Below are positions 25,652-33,846 of a DNA stretch of 37,742 nucleotides, one piece after another. How positions within the stretch are numbered: the stretch's first letter is position 1; each line of letters begins with the position of its first letter. Both the position numbers and the translations under genes were made by a program. Below the pieces are notes generated by a model. That model did no database searches. It was given only the letters and a program-made list of their open reading frames with translations, and was not told the DNA's origin. This stretch comes from [Scytonema hofmanni] UTEX 2349 (GTDB lineage: Bacteria > Cyanobacteriota > Cyanobacteriia > Cyanobacteriales > Nostocaceae): NCBI RefSeq assembly GCF_000582685.1, contig NZ_KK073768.1:2265429-2303170 (forward strand), in the 5' to 3' direction.

Positions 25652-25874
25652 GGATAGTTGTTAGTGGGAAGTGGTTAGTTGTTAATGGATAGTTGTTAGT
25701 GGATAGTTGTTAAGGGTTAGTTGTTAGTGGGAAGTTGTTAATATAACACCCATCAACCATCAACTATCAACCATCAACCATCAACTAACACCCATCAACT
25801 ATCAACTAACACCCATCAACTAACACCCATCAACCATCAACTATCAACCATCAACCATCAACCATCAACTAACA
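25652..25874. repeat. Inverted double STRR array between hgdC and hgdA
   Basis: The left half (to about 25740) is GGATAGTTGTTAGTG units; the right half (about 25747-25874) is CAACCATCAACTATCAAC units. The two halves are complementary in type, like the array at 16134-16376. The array runs up to the hgdA ATG, leaving no ordinary ribosome binding site visible. Confidence 0.9.
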
Positions 25875-26879
25875 ATGAACCTCCAAAATAAAACCATTCT
25901 CATCACTGGTATTGACCAATTTATCGGCTTGCGTGCTGCGGAATTAGCCATAGCGCAAGGAATGAATGTTCGGGGATTGCAAAGTTCTCCAGATAACCTA
26001 AAAAAAGTACAACAATTGGGTGCTGAGGTGATGGTAGGTGATATTAATCATGCTGCTGTTGCCGAAGCTGCTTGTGAAGAAGTAGACATAGTTTTTCATA
26101 CAGCCGAACTTGCCAAAGAAGCTGGTGCAATCGACCGTTTTCGAGAGATAAATGTTAAGGCAACCGTCAACATAGCTAAAGCTGCTAAAAAAGCTGGTGT
26201 TAAAACCTTTGTGCATCTTTCCAGTGGTTTAGTTTACGGTTTCAACTATCCCGATCGCGTGACCGAAGATGGACCCCTTCACGGCGAAAATAATGCCTAC
26301 TGCGAAACTAAAATAGAAGCAGAAACAGCACTTTTAGAACTAAATTCTCCCCCAGACTTTGGCATCATCATCATTAGACCAGGTGAAGTTTATGGACCAG
26401 GAAGTATTCCTTGGATAGTTCGACCACTTTTATTGATGCGTCAAAAACTATTTGCTTACGTAAACGATGGTCAGGGAATTATGAATCATGTATATCTAGA
26501 TAACTTGATTCATGCCATGTTTTTAGCTATAGAAAAAGAAGCACATGGAGAAATATTTAATATCACTGACGGACAAGAAACTTCTTGGAAAGACTATTTC
26601 ATGCACTTAGCAGAAGTAGCCAAAGCACCTGCACCTTTTTCTATGTCCAAGGATGAAATTAAATTATTTGTCAAGTTGCGCTGTCAAGGACAGAAACTGT
26701 TTCGGAAAGAACCAGATATTCTGCCTGAATCTATAGATTTTATGAGCCGTCCCTATGCCTATTCGATTACTAAAGCCCAAACTCTGTTAAATTATCAACC
26801 AACAATTAACTTAGCAGAAGGAATGCGACGCACACAAGAATGGATCGATAAGACGGATTTGCAAAAAATCGTGAAATAA
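25875..26879 (+). CDS. hgdA: HgdA: NAD-dependent sugar-nucleotide epimerase family
   Basis: A 334-aa extended SDR, whose orthologue in Anabaena is described as a UDP-galactose 4-epimerase needed for the correct heterocyst glycolipid composition. Catalytic YCETK and Ser in VHLSSGLVYGF are present, as are RPGEVYGPG and NITDGQETSWKDY. The nucleotide-binding loop reads TGIDQFIG, so the middle glycine of TGxxGxxG is Gln here, while the paralogue at 4853-5839 keeps TGIGGFIG. It lies after hgdC and 10 nt before a GT2 gene. Whether its true substrate is a sugar nucleotide or the lipid ketone is not shown by the sequence. Confidence 0.82.
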   Translation: MNLQNKTILITGIDQFIGLRAAELAIAQGMNVRGLQSSPDNLKKVQQLGAEVMVGDINHAAVAEAACEEVDIVFHTAELAKEAGAIDRFREINVKATVNIAKAAKKAGVKTFVHLSSGLVYGFNYPDRVTEDGPLHGENNAYCETKIEAETALLELNSPPDFGIIIIRPGEVYGPGSIPWIVRPLLLMRQKLFAYVNDGQGIMNHVYLDNLIHAMFLAIEKEAHGEIFNITDGQETSWKDYFMHLAEVAKAPAPFSMSKDEIKLFVKLRCQGQKLFRKEPDILPESIDFMSRPYAYSITKAQTLLNYQPTINLAEGMRRTQEWIDKTDLQKIVK

Positions 26880-26889
26880 GCGTAATCCT

Positions 26890-27879
26890 ATGAGCAAAAA
26901 TCAGCCGCGATTGAGTATTGGACTACCTGTATATAATGGGGAAAAATTTCTCACTGAAGCGATAGATTCACTTTTGGCTCAAACTTTTGCTGATTTTGAG
27001 TTAATTATTTGCGATAACGCATCAACAGACAAGACAGAGGAAATTTGTAGAACATACGCTGCTCAAGATAAACGCATCCGTTATTACCGTAATGAAAGAA
27101 ATATTGGGTGCGCTCCTAACTTCAATCGAGTTTTTCAATTGTCTACGGGGGAGTATTTTAAGTGGGCAGCTTATGATGATTTACATGCTTCAGATTTTCT
27201 CGCTAGGTGCATTGAAATACTTGATAAAGACCCTACAATAGTTTTGTGTCACTCTCAAGCATACTTGATTGACGAAAACAGTGATATCTTACGCACATAT
27301 GATATCAAACTGAAAACAGATTCAGCAAAACCCCAAGAGCGTTTTCATGAACTTCTGACTAAGCACTTATGTTATCAATGTTACGGAGTAATACGTGCAA
27401 GTGCTTTAAGAATAACACCGTCGATGGGAAGTTATGGTCTTGCAGATGGAATTTTCTTGTTAAGACTGGGGATGATTGGCAAGTTTTATGAAATTAGCGA
27501 TCGCCTGTTTTTTGCCAGAATCCATCCGCAACAATCAATGAGTATGTTTTTCCCCGATTATTTGTCGTTTACTAACAACAATACACAATACTCATCGAGT
27601 ATGATACCTGATTTTTACGGGTGGTCAGTATGGTTAGATTCGGCAAATGAAGGACAAATTATATTTCCACATTGGCGAATATTATGGGAATATACTCTTT
27701 CTGTATGGCTGTTTCCCATGAATTTGTATCAACGAATATGTTGTCATATTAGTTTATACAAAAAGTTGAGAGGTAATGAATCTTTTTTAATTAAAGATTT
27801 GACAAAAGCCGCTCATATGTTTTGGAATCGTTGGAGAAATTATTCCATTCAAAAACAGCAAATAAAAACTTTTTCTTAA
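26890..27879 (+). CDS. Glycosyltransferase family 2
   Basis: A 329-aa soluble GT-A glycosyltransferase. SIGLPVYNGEKFLTEAIDSLL begins the nucleotide-binding fold, CDNASTD follows, and AAYDD at about 93-97 is the metal-binding DxD-type motif. There are no transmembrane helices or signal peptide. It follows hgdA by 10 nt and is probably cotranscribed. A role in glycosylating the envelope lipid or the heterocyst polysaccharide is a guess from position; donor and acceptor are unknown. Confidence 0.85.
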   Translation: MSKNQPRLSIGLPVYNGEKFLTEAIDSLLAQTFADFELIICDNASTDKTEEICRTYAAQDKRIRYYRNERNIGCAPNFNRVFQLSTGEYFKWAAYDDLHASDFLARCIEILDKDPTIVLCHSQAYLIDENSDILRTYDIKLKTDSAKPQERFHELLTKHLCYQCYGVIRASALRITPSMGSYGLADGIFLLRLGMIGKFYEISDRLFFARIHPQQSMSMFFPDYLSFTNNNTQYSSSMIPDFYGWSVWLDSANEGQIIFPHWRILWEYTLSVWLFPMNLYQRICCHISLYKKLRGNESFLIKDLTKAAHMFWNRWRNYSIQKQQIKTFS

Positions 27880-28090
27880 TAACAGTTTTTGTTTGCGTGT
27901 AATATAGTGTTTCCTAGTCTGCTGAGGTACAAATTTATCTGCGTCCATCCGCGTTTATCTATCTTGATCTGCGGTTAATTCAATATTCTGTACCTCATGA
28001 ATGTAGGAATCGCTATAAAAGTAATGAGGCACACCATATTGTGCCTCTACAAATTAATTGCAAAAATTACCTATTCAGGAGCGATAACTG

Positions 28091-28558
28091 ATGTTGAAGT
28101 TATCTAAAATTAGTTCTTTGTTAATCGCTATTTTGGTAAGTGCTAGCTTTACTAAAACAGCAAATGCCCAACCAAATACAACACTTACTGTAGTAGTTAA
28201 TGGCATAGAACATCAAAAAGGTCAGTTGTGCATAGGAATTTACTCAAATGAAAAAGGGTTTCCTTTAAGTACAAAAAATGTTGTAAAAAGTGCTTGCAAA
28301 AAAATTACAGGCACTTCTATAAAACAGCAATTTACTGGCATGAAGCCGGGAAATTATGCTGTTGCTGTAGTTGACGATCAAAATGGCGATCGCCAACTTA
28401 ATAGAGACTTTTTTGGCATCCCTAAAGAAGGCTTTGGTATTTCCAATAATCCCACAGTATCAATCACAACGGGTACGCCAAAATTTAGCAAAGCTCGTTT
28501 TTCACTCTTGAAAAATACCACAGTCAACATAGACATGAAATATGGACTCGATCCATAA
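28091..28558 (+). CDS. DUF2141 secreted protein
   Basis: A 155-aa protein with a clear signal peptide (about 1-27, ending TANA before QPNTT). The mature part matches the DUF2141 pattern: LTVVVNGIEHQKGQLCIGIY, then the central GNYAVAVVDDQNGD and LNRDFFGIPKEGFG. A good Shine-Dalgarno (AGGAG) precedes the ATG. It should act in the periplasm or outside the cell. Function is unknown in general; placed between two glycosyltransferases of the heterocyst-envelope locus, it could assist layer assembly, which is inference. Confidence 0.82.
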   Translation: MLKLSKISSLLIAILVSASFTKTANAQPNTTLTVVVNGIEHQKGQLCIGIYSNEKGFPLSTKNVVKSACKKITGTSIKQQFTGMKPGNYAVAVVDDQNGDRQLNRDFFGIPKEGFGISNNPTVSITTGTPKFSKARFSLLKNTTVNIDMKYGLDP

Positions 28559-28565
28559 AACCACC

Positions 28566-28656
28566 AGGACTTACGCACGAACTACGTATTTCCGTCATTG
28601 CGACGCAAGGAAGCAATCTCAAAGTCTTGTTTTCTCATAACAAGTGCGTAAGTTCT
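28566..28656. mobile_element. Small MITE-like hairpin with ACTTACGCAC ends
   Basis: A 91-bp unit with terminal inverted repeats AGGACTTACGCAC and GTGCGTAAGTTCT (one mismatch) between two genes. ACTTACGCA ends are common in dispersed cyanobacterial repeats. Not coding. Confidence 0.65.
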
Positions 28657-28682
28657 AACCACATTTAAAGGGAATAAATTTA

Positions 28683-29936
28683 ATGATAGATTTGGCAATA
28701 TTCCTGTCTAAATCTTTACTGGGTTGGCTAGCTATACAGATGTTTTTAGCGGTTGCTTTTTTGTTTTACTTGCACTCAAAGAGCAAAAACATCTTAGCAG
28801 ATGACCAGTTGCCGAAAACAGCAGTAATTCTTTGCTTACGCGGAGCCGATCCGTTTTTGTCTGATTGTTTGCGATCGCTCTTAAACCAAAAATATCCACA
28901 GTATGATTTAAAATTAATTGTGGATAGTTACGAAGATCCAGCTTGGAAAATAGCCACTGATATCAGCCAACAAACAACAACCAACGTCCAAATCAGCCCT
29001 TTAAAAATGCGGCGCCAAAATTGCAGTCTCAAATGCAGTTCCCTAGTGCAAGCTATCTCTGAATTGGACGATTCCTACTCATTTGTTGCCCTAATCGACA
29101 GCCATAGTATAGCCCATCCCAATTGGCTGCGTGAATTAGTCACTCCTCTAACTCATCCCAAAATAGGCGTCACAACTGGCAACCGTTGGTACGTACCCAC
29201 CGGTAACTATTGGGGATCTATGGTACGCTACCAAGGCAACATATCCAACGTTGTGCAGATGTTCCTTTTCGGCATTCCTTGGGGTGGTAATTTAGCGCTA
29301 AAAACAGAACTATTCCGAGAAACAAGACTACTAGATAAATGGGGACAAGCTTTAAACGAAGATAAGCTGATATGCAAAGTTTTAAAAAAACAGAAAATGC
29401 AAGTTAAATTTGTTCCTTCTTTGATGTTGAATCGGGAAGAATGCGATTTACCCAGCTTACTCAATTCTCTGCAACGCCAACTACTTTCTTCTCGACTTTA
29501 TCATCCTTTATGGTCAGCGGTGATTGGTGATGTTGTTTCTAGTATCTTAGTTCCTACTCTCGTCATTATATTAGGTTTAGTAGCGTTTTTGAGCGGAGAA
29601 TCTGACGCAGCATCTTTATGCTTTAGCAGCTTCATTATCTATACCATTGGCTTACTTTTTCTCATGCTGGGATTAGAAAAAGGCGTACACGAAGCAATTC
29701 ATTTTCCAGATAAAACCACGATAAAATTATCACTTGTCACCCTCATAAAAATGTTGATAGCAATTCCCCTAACACAATGGGTTTATGGATTAGCATTTTT
29801 ATCATCTTTGCGGACATCAACAGTCAATTGGCGCGGTGTTACTTATGAAGTGAAAAGTCCTTGGAACATCCGCTTATTAAAATACCAGCCTTATGAACTT
29901 TCCGATGAATCTGATGAAAGTGAACTTTCGTTGTAG
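28683..29936 (+). CDS. Membrane-bound glycosyltransferase family 2
   Basis: A 417-aa integral-membrane GT2. One N-terminal helix (about 10-30), a GT-A domain (AVILCLRGADPFLSDCLRSL; IDSHS as the DxD-like site at about 137-141; NLALKTELF), the acceptor motif region LQRQLLSSRLYHPLW, then three helices (about 278-300, 310-330, 350-375) and a C-terminal VNWRGVTYEV. The layout is like ceramide-glucosyltransferase and hopanoid glycosyltransferases, which suits a lipid acceptor. It lies upstream of hglT, and a decayed copy of its middle part is found at 30340-30496. Confidence 0.83.
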   Translation: MIDLAIFLSKSLLGWLAIQMFLAVAFLFYLHSKSKNILADDQLPKTAVILCLRGADPFLSDCLRSLLNQKYPQYDLKLIVDSYEDPAWKIATDISQQTTTNVQISPLKMRRQNCSLKCSSLVQAISELDDSYSFVALIDSHSIAHPNWLRELVTPLTHPKIGVTTGNRWYVPTGNYWGSMVRYQGNISNVVQMFLFGIPWGGNLALKTELFRETRLLDKWGQALNEDKLICKVLKKQKMQVKFVPSLMLNREECDLPSLLNSLQRQLLSSRLYHPLWSAVIGDVVSSILVPTLVIILGLVAFLSGESDAASLCFSSFIIYTIGLLFLMLGLEKGVHEAIHFPDKTTIKLSLVTLIKMLIAIPLTQWVYGLAFLSSLRTSTVNWRGVTYEVKSPWNIRLLKYQPYELSDESDESELSL

Positions 29937-30136
29937 TAAGCACTGAAGTGCTTAAAATACGCTGAAAACATCTCCCAAAAATCAGAAATTCCCCTATTTG
30001 TAAATGCATAATTTATAAATATAAACGTATCTGTAACCATTAGCGCAGATACATGATAGTTTTCATCAAATATTTGCTGCGTAAATCCTCAATCCATCCG
30101 CACCAAAAGCAGCATTTTTTTGAAATATTTCCTTCC

Positions 30137-30316
30137 ATGAAAAAGCAATCTCTTCGCACGGTAATTTTAACAGGATTGGCTACCATTTTGTTATTGGCGA
30201 TTTACGTTGCTGTACACCAGTGGATTTTATGGTTATTACAGTCTTTCCCTAATTTTACCGCTGAGGCATTAACAACAAAGCCGCTGAATATCGCACTATT
30301 AACTCACCTTTGCAAA
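30137..30316 (+). pseudogene. Decayed duplicate of the hglT 5' end
   Basis: The frame starting at 30137 (MKKQSLRTVILTGL, then VAVHQWILWLLQS) aligns with the HglT N-terminus (MKKQPLRIALLTGL, then IAVHQRVRWLLQQ), also at DNA level. At about 30282-30313 a second short piece (KPLNIALLTHL) again resembles QPLRIALLTGL of HglT. Nothing downstream continues as a glycosyltransferase, so it is a relic of one or two partial duplications. Confidence 0.7.
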
Positions 30317-30339
30317 TCTATTGCGTAGAGGTAATTAAA

Positions 30340-30496
30340 AATGTCCAAATTAGCGATACTATTCAGAAGCAACAAGCAAACAATATCCAAATTAGTTATT
30401 TGACAATAGGACACAAAAATTGCAGTTTCAAATGCAGTTCTATTGTCCAAACCGTCTTAGAATTAAATAATTCCTACAAGGTAGTTGCCTTATACC
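30340..30496 (+). pseudogene. Decayed duplicate of an internal piece of the membrane GT2
   Basis: About 48 codons (NNIQISY, then NCSFKCSSIVQTVLELNNSY, then VVAL) match residues about 100-148 of the GT2 at 28683-29936 (TNVQISP, NCSLKCSSLVQAISELDDSY, FVAL). The DNA also aligns. The likeness ends at the left border of the element at 30489. No start, no catalytic domain. Confidence 0.8.
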
Positions 30497-30780
30497 AATT
30501 TAATATGAAGACGCATAGAAAGAACCCCACCCTAACCCTCCCTGCTTGCGGGGAGGGAACCGGATTTTCCCCTAATAACTTGCGGGGAGGGGCTGATCGG
30601 GGTGGGGTCAAATTCTATCCAGCTTCACAAATAATTGGTATTAGTTGATGTCGATACGGTAGTAATACCAATTCTCTGTAACGTTGCATTTAATAACCCG
30701 ACAAGTAAACTCGCGGCTACAAGAACAAAGCCAGACGAGCGCAGGCTATAAAATGCATCTTCATAGAGAAATGGTATAAG
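30489..30780. mobile_element. MITE-like element with 28-bp imperfect terminal inverted repeats
   Basis: 292 bp. The left end 30489-30516 (CTTATACCAATTTAATATGA...) and right end 30753-30780 (complement CTTATACCATTTCTCTATGA...) match at about 22 of 28 positions, and both show a TTATACC tip with possible TA duplication. It contains the GC-rich CCCTCCCTGC...GGGGAGGG hairpin and a nested TTGGTATTA/TAATACCAA repeat. No transposase; likely a non-autonomous element of IS630/Tc1 style (inference from the TA tip). Confidence 0.7.
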
Positions 30781-30828
30781 AGCGATAAGAATAGAAATAT
30801 TGAGTTTGTAGTGAGTAAATGCTCAATT

Positions 30829-30850
30829 ATTGAGCGCTGAAGCGCTCAAT
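30829..30850. repeat. AGCGCT hairpin upstream of hglT
   Basis: ATTGAGCGCT-GA-AGCGCTCAAT, an exact inverted repeat about 130 bases before hglT. Same family as 5859-5907 and 14376-14391. Confidence 0.75.
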
Positions 30851-30979
30851 ACGGGGGAGCAGAGCATAAATACTCTGTACAATTTGAAATCTGTGTCAAT
30901 GCGTAAATCCTAAGTCCAACTTTTATTAGAGCGATCGTAGTTTCTCTCTGATAAAAAATACTCTTTCTTTATTGGAATT

Positions 30980-32245
30980 ATGAAAAAGCAACCGCTTCGC
31001 ATTGCGCTGTTGACAGGATTGTATGCTCCCTTCCTGACAGGAGTTTCCATTGCAGTACATCAGCGAGTTCGCTGGTTATTACAGCAAGGACACGAAGTCT
31101 TTCTTATTCATCCAGAATTTAACGACAAGTACCCCAAAAATGTTGGCTCGCGTCCGATGGCTGGGTTAGAAGAATTAACAGTTTTTCCGAAATTTTCTTC
31201 TTATGCATTTCCATCACAACCGTTGATGTTATACAAGTCTCTTCCGCAACCGATGCACAATCGGTATTGGAGTGATACTGAGTTGTTGGAAAAATTCCAG
31301 CCTGACATTGTAGTGGTTGAAGAAGCACCGCAAATGAGAGGATGTTACTCGCTTTTCTTGCAAGGTTACGGTCGTCCCATTGGAACCGAATATGCAAAGC
31401 GAACCGGCACACCAATCATATCTGTTTTCCATACCGATATCATTGCTTATATTCGATATTACTTGGGAGACGTAATTTTCAACTTATTTCGTCCAATTCT
31501 TCCCACTTTGGTTAAGCAGATGAGTGACGCTTATGACGTCAATTACTTTTCTTCGCGGGAACAATTGAAAAAGTACCAAAGCTTGAATTCTCAACGCAGT
31601 GAATATTTACCTTATCAAGGTATTGATTGCGAAAAATTTCATCCCCAAAACATCATTTATAACCCAATTCCTAACGACGATCGCCCAACACTACTTTTTG
31701 TCGGACGCATTACCCCAGAAAAGAATGTCACCCAACTTTTAGACGCATTTCCACTCATTGCTGCTAAAATTCCTAACGTTCATCTAGTCATCGTTGGTAG
31801 TGGTCCGGCTGATGAAGAAGTCAAAAGACGCGCTCAAAAGTTTAAATCTGGTGTTACCATCTGGGGTGAGTCCCACGGAAAAGAACTGTTAGGCTGGTTT
31901 GCACGAGCAGATATATTTGTCAACCCCTCCGTCACAGAAAACTTCTGCACCACCACTAACGAAGCTTTAGCTTCCGGAACCCCGGTTGTTGCTGCTTACG
32001 CACCTTCAACTACAGAGCAGGTATCTCCCGGTGTCAACGGTTTGCTAGCCGAACCGAATAACGCAAAAGATTTCGCCGAAAAGGTAATTGCAATCCTGGA
32101 AAATCCCGCTTTCAAAGAAGAATTGACACGGCAAGCACGCCCATCCATACTTGATTTTGATTGGGCTGCATGTTCGCAAAAATTTGAAGATAAACTCTAT
32201 GAAGTTGTTCAAGCCTCGAATCGGGTTGAGGTAAAGGCTGCCTAA
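30980..32245 (+). CDS. hglT: HglT: heterocyst glycolipid glycosyltransferase (GT4-like)
   Basis: A 421-aa GT-B glycosyltransferase of the GT1/GT4 type. The N-terminal acceptor domain (IALLTGLYAPFLTGVSIAVHQ; VVVEEAP; SVFHTD) is followed by the donor domain (about 235-400) with LLFVGRITPEKNV, IVGSGPADEEV, and ENFCTTTNEALASGTPVVA carrying the usual E-x7-E donor site. The protein and its place next to hgd and hgl genes fit HglT, which adds the sugar to the long-chain polyhydroxy alcohol of heterocyst glycolipids. It is expected to act at the cytoplasmic membrane face. The gene stands alone, with a gap of 1 kb of relics upstream and a G-rich repeat directly after its stop. Confidence 0.9.
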   Translation: MKKQPLRIALLTGLYAPFLTGVSIAVHQRVRWLLQQGHEVFLIHPEFNDKYPKNVGSRPMAGLEELTVFPKFSSYAFPSQPLMLYKSLPQPMHNRYWSDTELLEKFQPDIVVVEEAPQMRGCYSLFLQGYGRPIGTEYAKRTGTPIISVFHTDIIAYIRYYLGDVIFNLFRPILPTLVKQMSDAYDVNYFSSREQLKKYQSLNSQRSEYLPYQGIDCEKFHPQNIIYNPIPNDDRPTLLFVGRITPEKNVTQLLDAFPLIAAKIPNVHLVIVGSGPADEEVKRRAQKFKSGVTIWGESHGKELLGWFARADIFVNPSVTENFCTTTNEALASGTPVVAAYAPSTTEQVSPGVNGLLAEPNNAKDFAEKVIAILENPAFKEELTRQARPSILDFDWAACSQKFEDKLYEVVQASNRVEVKAA

Positions 32246-32253
32246 AAAGAGGA

Positions 32254-32344
32254 GGGGGACAAGGGGACAAGGGGACAAGGGGGACAAGGGGACAAGGGGA
32301 CAAGGGGGACAAGGGGACAAGGGGACAAGGGGACAAGGGGACAA
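32254..32344 (+). repeat. G-rich (GGGGACAA)n array after hglT
   Basis: Eleven consecutive units of four or five G plus ACAA, starting 8 bases after the hglT stop. In RNA or the plus DNA strand such runs with four-base loops fit a chain of G-quadruplexes. Antisense frames over it (Pro-rich LSPCPLVP) are artefacts. Confidence 0.9.
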
Positions 32345-32351
32345 TTTCTTT

Positions 32352-32421
32352 CTATTCCCAATGCCCAATGCCCAATGCCCCATTCCCCATTCCCCATTCC
32401 CCATTCCCCATTCCCCATTCC
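32352..32421. repeat. CCCATTC/CCCAATG heptamer array
   Basis: Tandem CCCAATG then CCCATTC units between the 3' ends of the convergent hglT and TPR genes, up to the TPR stop codon. STRR type. Confidence 0.85.
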
Positions 32422-32422
32422 A

Positions 32423-33655
32423 TTACTTTGACAATTTCTGAATCTGCTCGGTAAAATAAGCTTCGTCATACTTGAGTTGTTGCGCTAATTCCAGCCCTTT
32501 TTGAAAGGCTGTTAGTGCAAGAGTCGGCTCTTTGCGTTCTAGATAAATTTGCCCAATTTGGTCGTAAGCCTTCATCATGCCGTAAAAGTTGACGGCTTTC
32601 TCTTGTGTCTGTACCAAAATTTGCCCAGTTTGCAAAGCTTCTTCTGTTTGTCCTTGGGAACGGTATAGGGCGATTAATTTTTGTAAAGCTTCGCCAGCAG
32701 TAACATATTGTTCTTGTTGCCAAGCTGTGGTATAAGCTTCTTGATAGTTTTTGAAAGCTTCTGGGAGTAAAGTTGGATTTTCTTTGGCTAGGGATTGGTA
32801 ATCTGAGCCGATCGCTAGCTTTAATTCTGGTATCTGAATTAAATTATTTTCACTTTGGTAAGCTTCTAACAACTGATTGCGTATTTTGATTGATTGCTGT
32901 GGTTGTTGTCCTTGTTGGTAAATGTAAGCTAGCTGTTGCAGGTATGCTAACTGATTAGTGCGATCGCCACTTTTTGCCGCTAAATTTAACAATTGTTCAT
33001 AAGTGTCGGCAGCTTTGGTGTAATCAAACCAACTCATGTGCAGTTCCCCCATTGTTTTGAGGGTTTCGACAACGGCAGCAGTATCATTGTTTTGTCGGAC
33101 TGCGGCTAAAACTTGATCGTAAGCTTGGACTGCTTCTTTAGGCGATCGCAAACCAGTATACGCCATCGCCAGCGATCGCCAAAGTTCTACGTCAACTGTT
33201 GTTGTAGATGGTGTTTTTTGCTTTTGAGCCTGCTTTTGAATCGTTTGCAATCGCTGCATAATATAGAATATTTCTGGGCGATTGTTTTCATTCCAGGCGA
33301 TCGCACCTACCCGTGACAGCGCTTGCACTTCTGTTAATGAACCCAAATAACGACGTAAACGCAGTTCCCGGTTCCAAATATCAAACGCTCCCATCTTGTC
33401 TCCAGCTTGCAATTTAGCCGCTGCTTCCTGATTCAAATTATCCACCGCTACAGTCAAATCTTGCTGTTCAATAACAGATAACGGCTGTTTTTTAGTAGGT
33501 TTACGCGGTAGCAGTGGATCGGGTATGGTAATCTCCAGCGGACTAGGTGGAAATTTATCCGGTTGTGCAGGCTTTTTTGTCTCTGCCAAAGTCAAAGAAC
33601 TGCAAAACTGCAAAATTATAGCAGCAGTAATTGTCACACTTAAGCGCCGTAGCAT
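32423..33655 (-). CDS. Secreted TPR-repeat protein
   Basis: A 410-aa protein with an N-terminal signal peptide (MLRRLSVTITAAIILQFC, cleavage probably after LTLA) and a Pro/Lys-rich linker, then several tetratricopeptide units from about residue 65 to the end (for example PKEAVQAYDQVLAAVRQ, YTKAADTYEQLLNLA, PTLALTAFQKGLELA). TPR arrays hold protein complexes together. I start it at the ATG at 33655, since the upstream extension of the frame to 33781 is encoded by repeats and lacks a signal sequence. It is convergent with hglT and divergent from cpcT. Role unknown. Confidence 0.78.
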   Translation of the reverse strand: MLRRLSVTITAAIILQFCSSLTLAETKKPAQPDKFPPSPLEITIPDPLLPRKPTKKQPLSVIEQQDLTVAVDNLNQEAAAKLQAGDKMGAFDIWNRELRLRRYLGSLTEVQALSRVGAIAWNENNRPEIFYIMQRLQTIQKQAQKQKTPSTTTVDVELWRSLAMAYTGLRSPKEAVQAYDQVLAAVRQNNDTAAVVETLKTMGELHMSWFDYTKAADTYEQLLNLAAKSGDRTNQLAYLQQLAYIYQQGQQPQQSIKIRNQLLEAYQSENNLIQIPELKLAIGSDYQSLAKENPTLLPEAFKNYQEAYTTAWQQEQYVTAGEALQKLIALYRSQGQTEEALQTGQILVQTQEKAVNFYGMMKAYDQIGQIYLERKEPTLALTAFQKGLELAQQLKYDEAYFTEQIQKLSK

Positions 33656-33846
33656 AATTTTATCTCGCCTTGATATAAATTGTATCGGGCATGGGGCATA
33701 GGGCATGGAAAAAATCTCCCATTGCCCAATCCCTAGATATTGACGAAAATAAGCGATCGTATTCTCCATAAATATAAGCAACCATAAGTTTTACAATACT
33801 GAAAGAACTCGTAAATTATTTTCAAGCAATCGGTTTATCATCTGTA

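Larger units (their letters stand above)
29937..30979. other. Gene graveyard between the membrane GT2 and hglT
   Basis: About 1040 bases without an intact gene. In order: a TAAGCACTGAAGTGCTTA hairpin (29939-29956), a decayed N-terminal copy of hglT, a decayed copy of part of the upstream GT2, a 292-bp MITE-like element, and a GAGCGCTGAAGCGCTC hairpin (30832-30847). Frames of 91 and 112 codons across it are relics. Confidence 0.75.

Noticed and set aside
30053..30648. Two plus-strand frames of 91 and 112 codons as genes
   Set aside because: Their recognisable parts are fragments of HglT and GT2 without catalytic regions, and the rest is repeat.
32045..32469. Minus-strand Pro-rich frames (LSPCPLVP...)
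   Set aside because: Translations of GGGGACAA and CCCATTC repeats, overlapping hglT.
185..33305. Many GCGATCGC octamers as special sites
   Set aside because: This is HIP1, a genome-wide cyanobacterial octamer, with no locus-specific meaning here.
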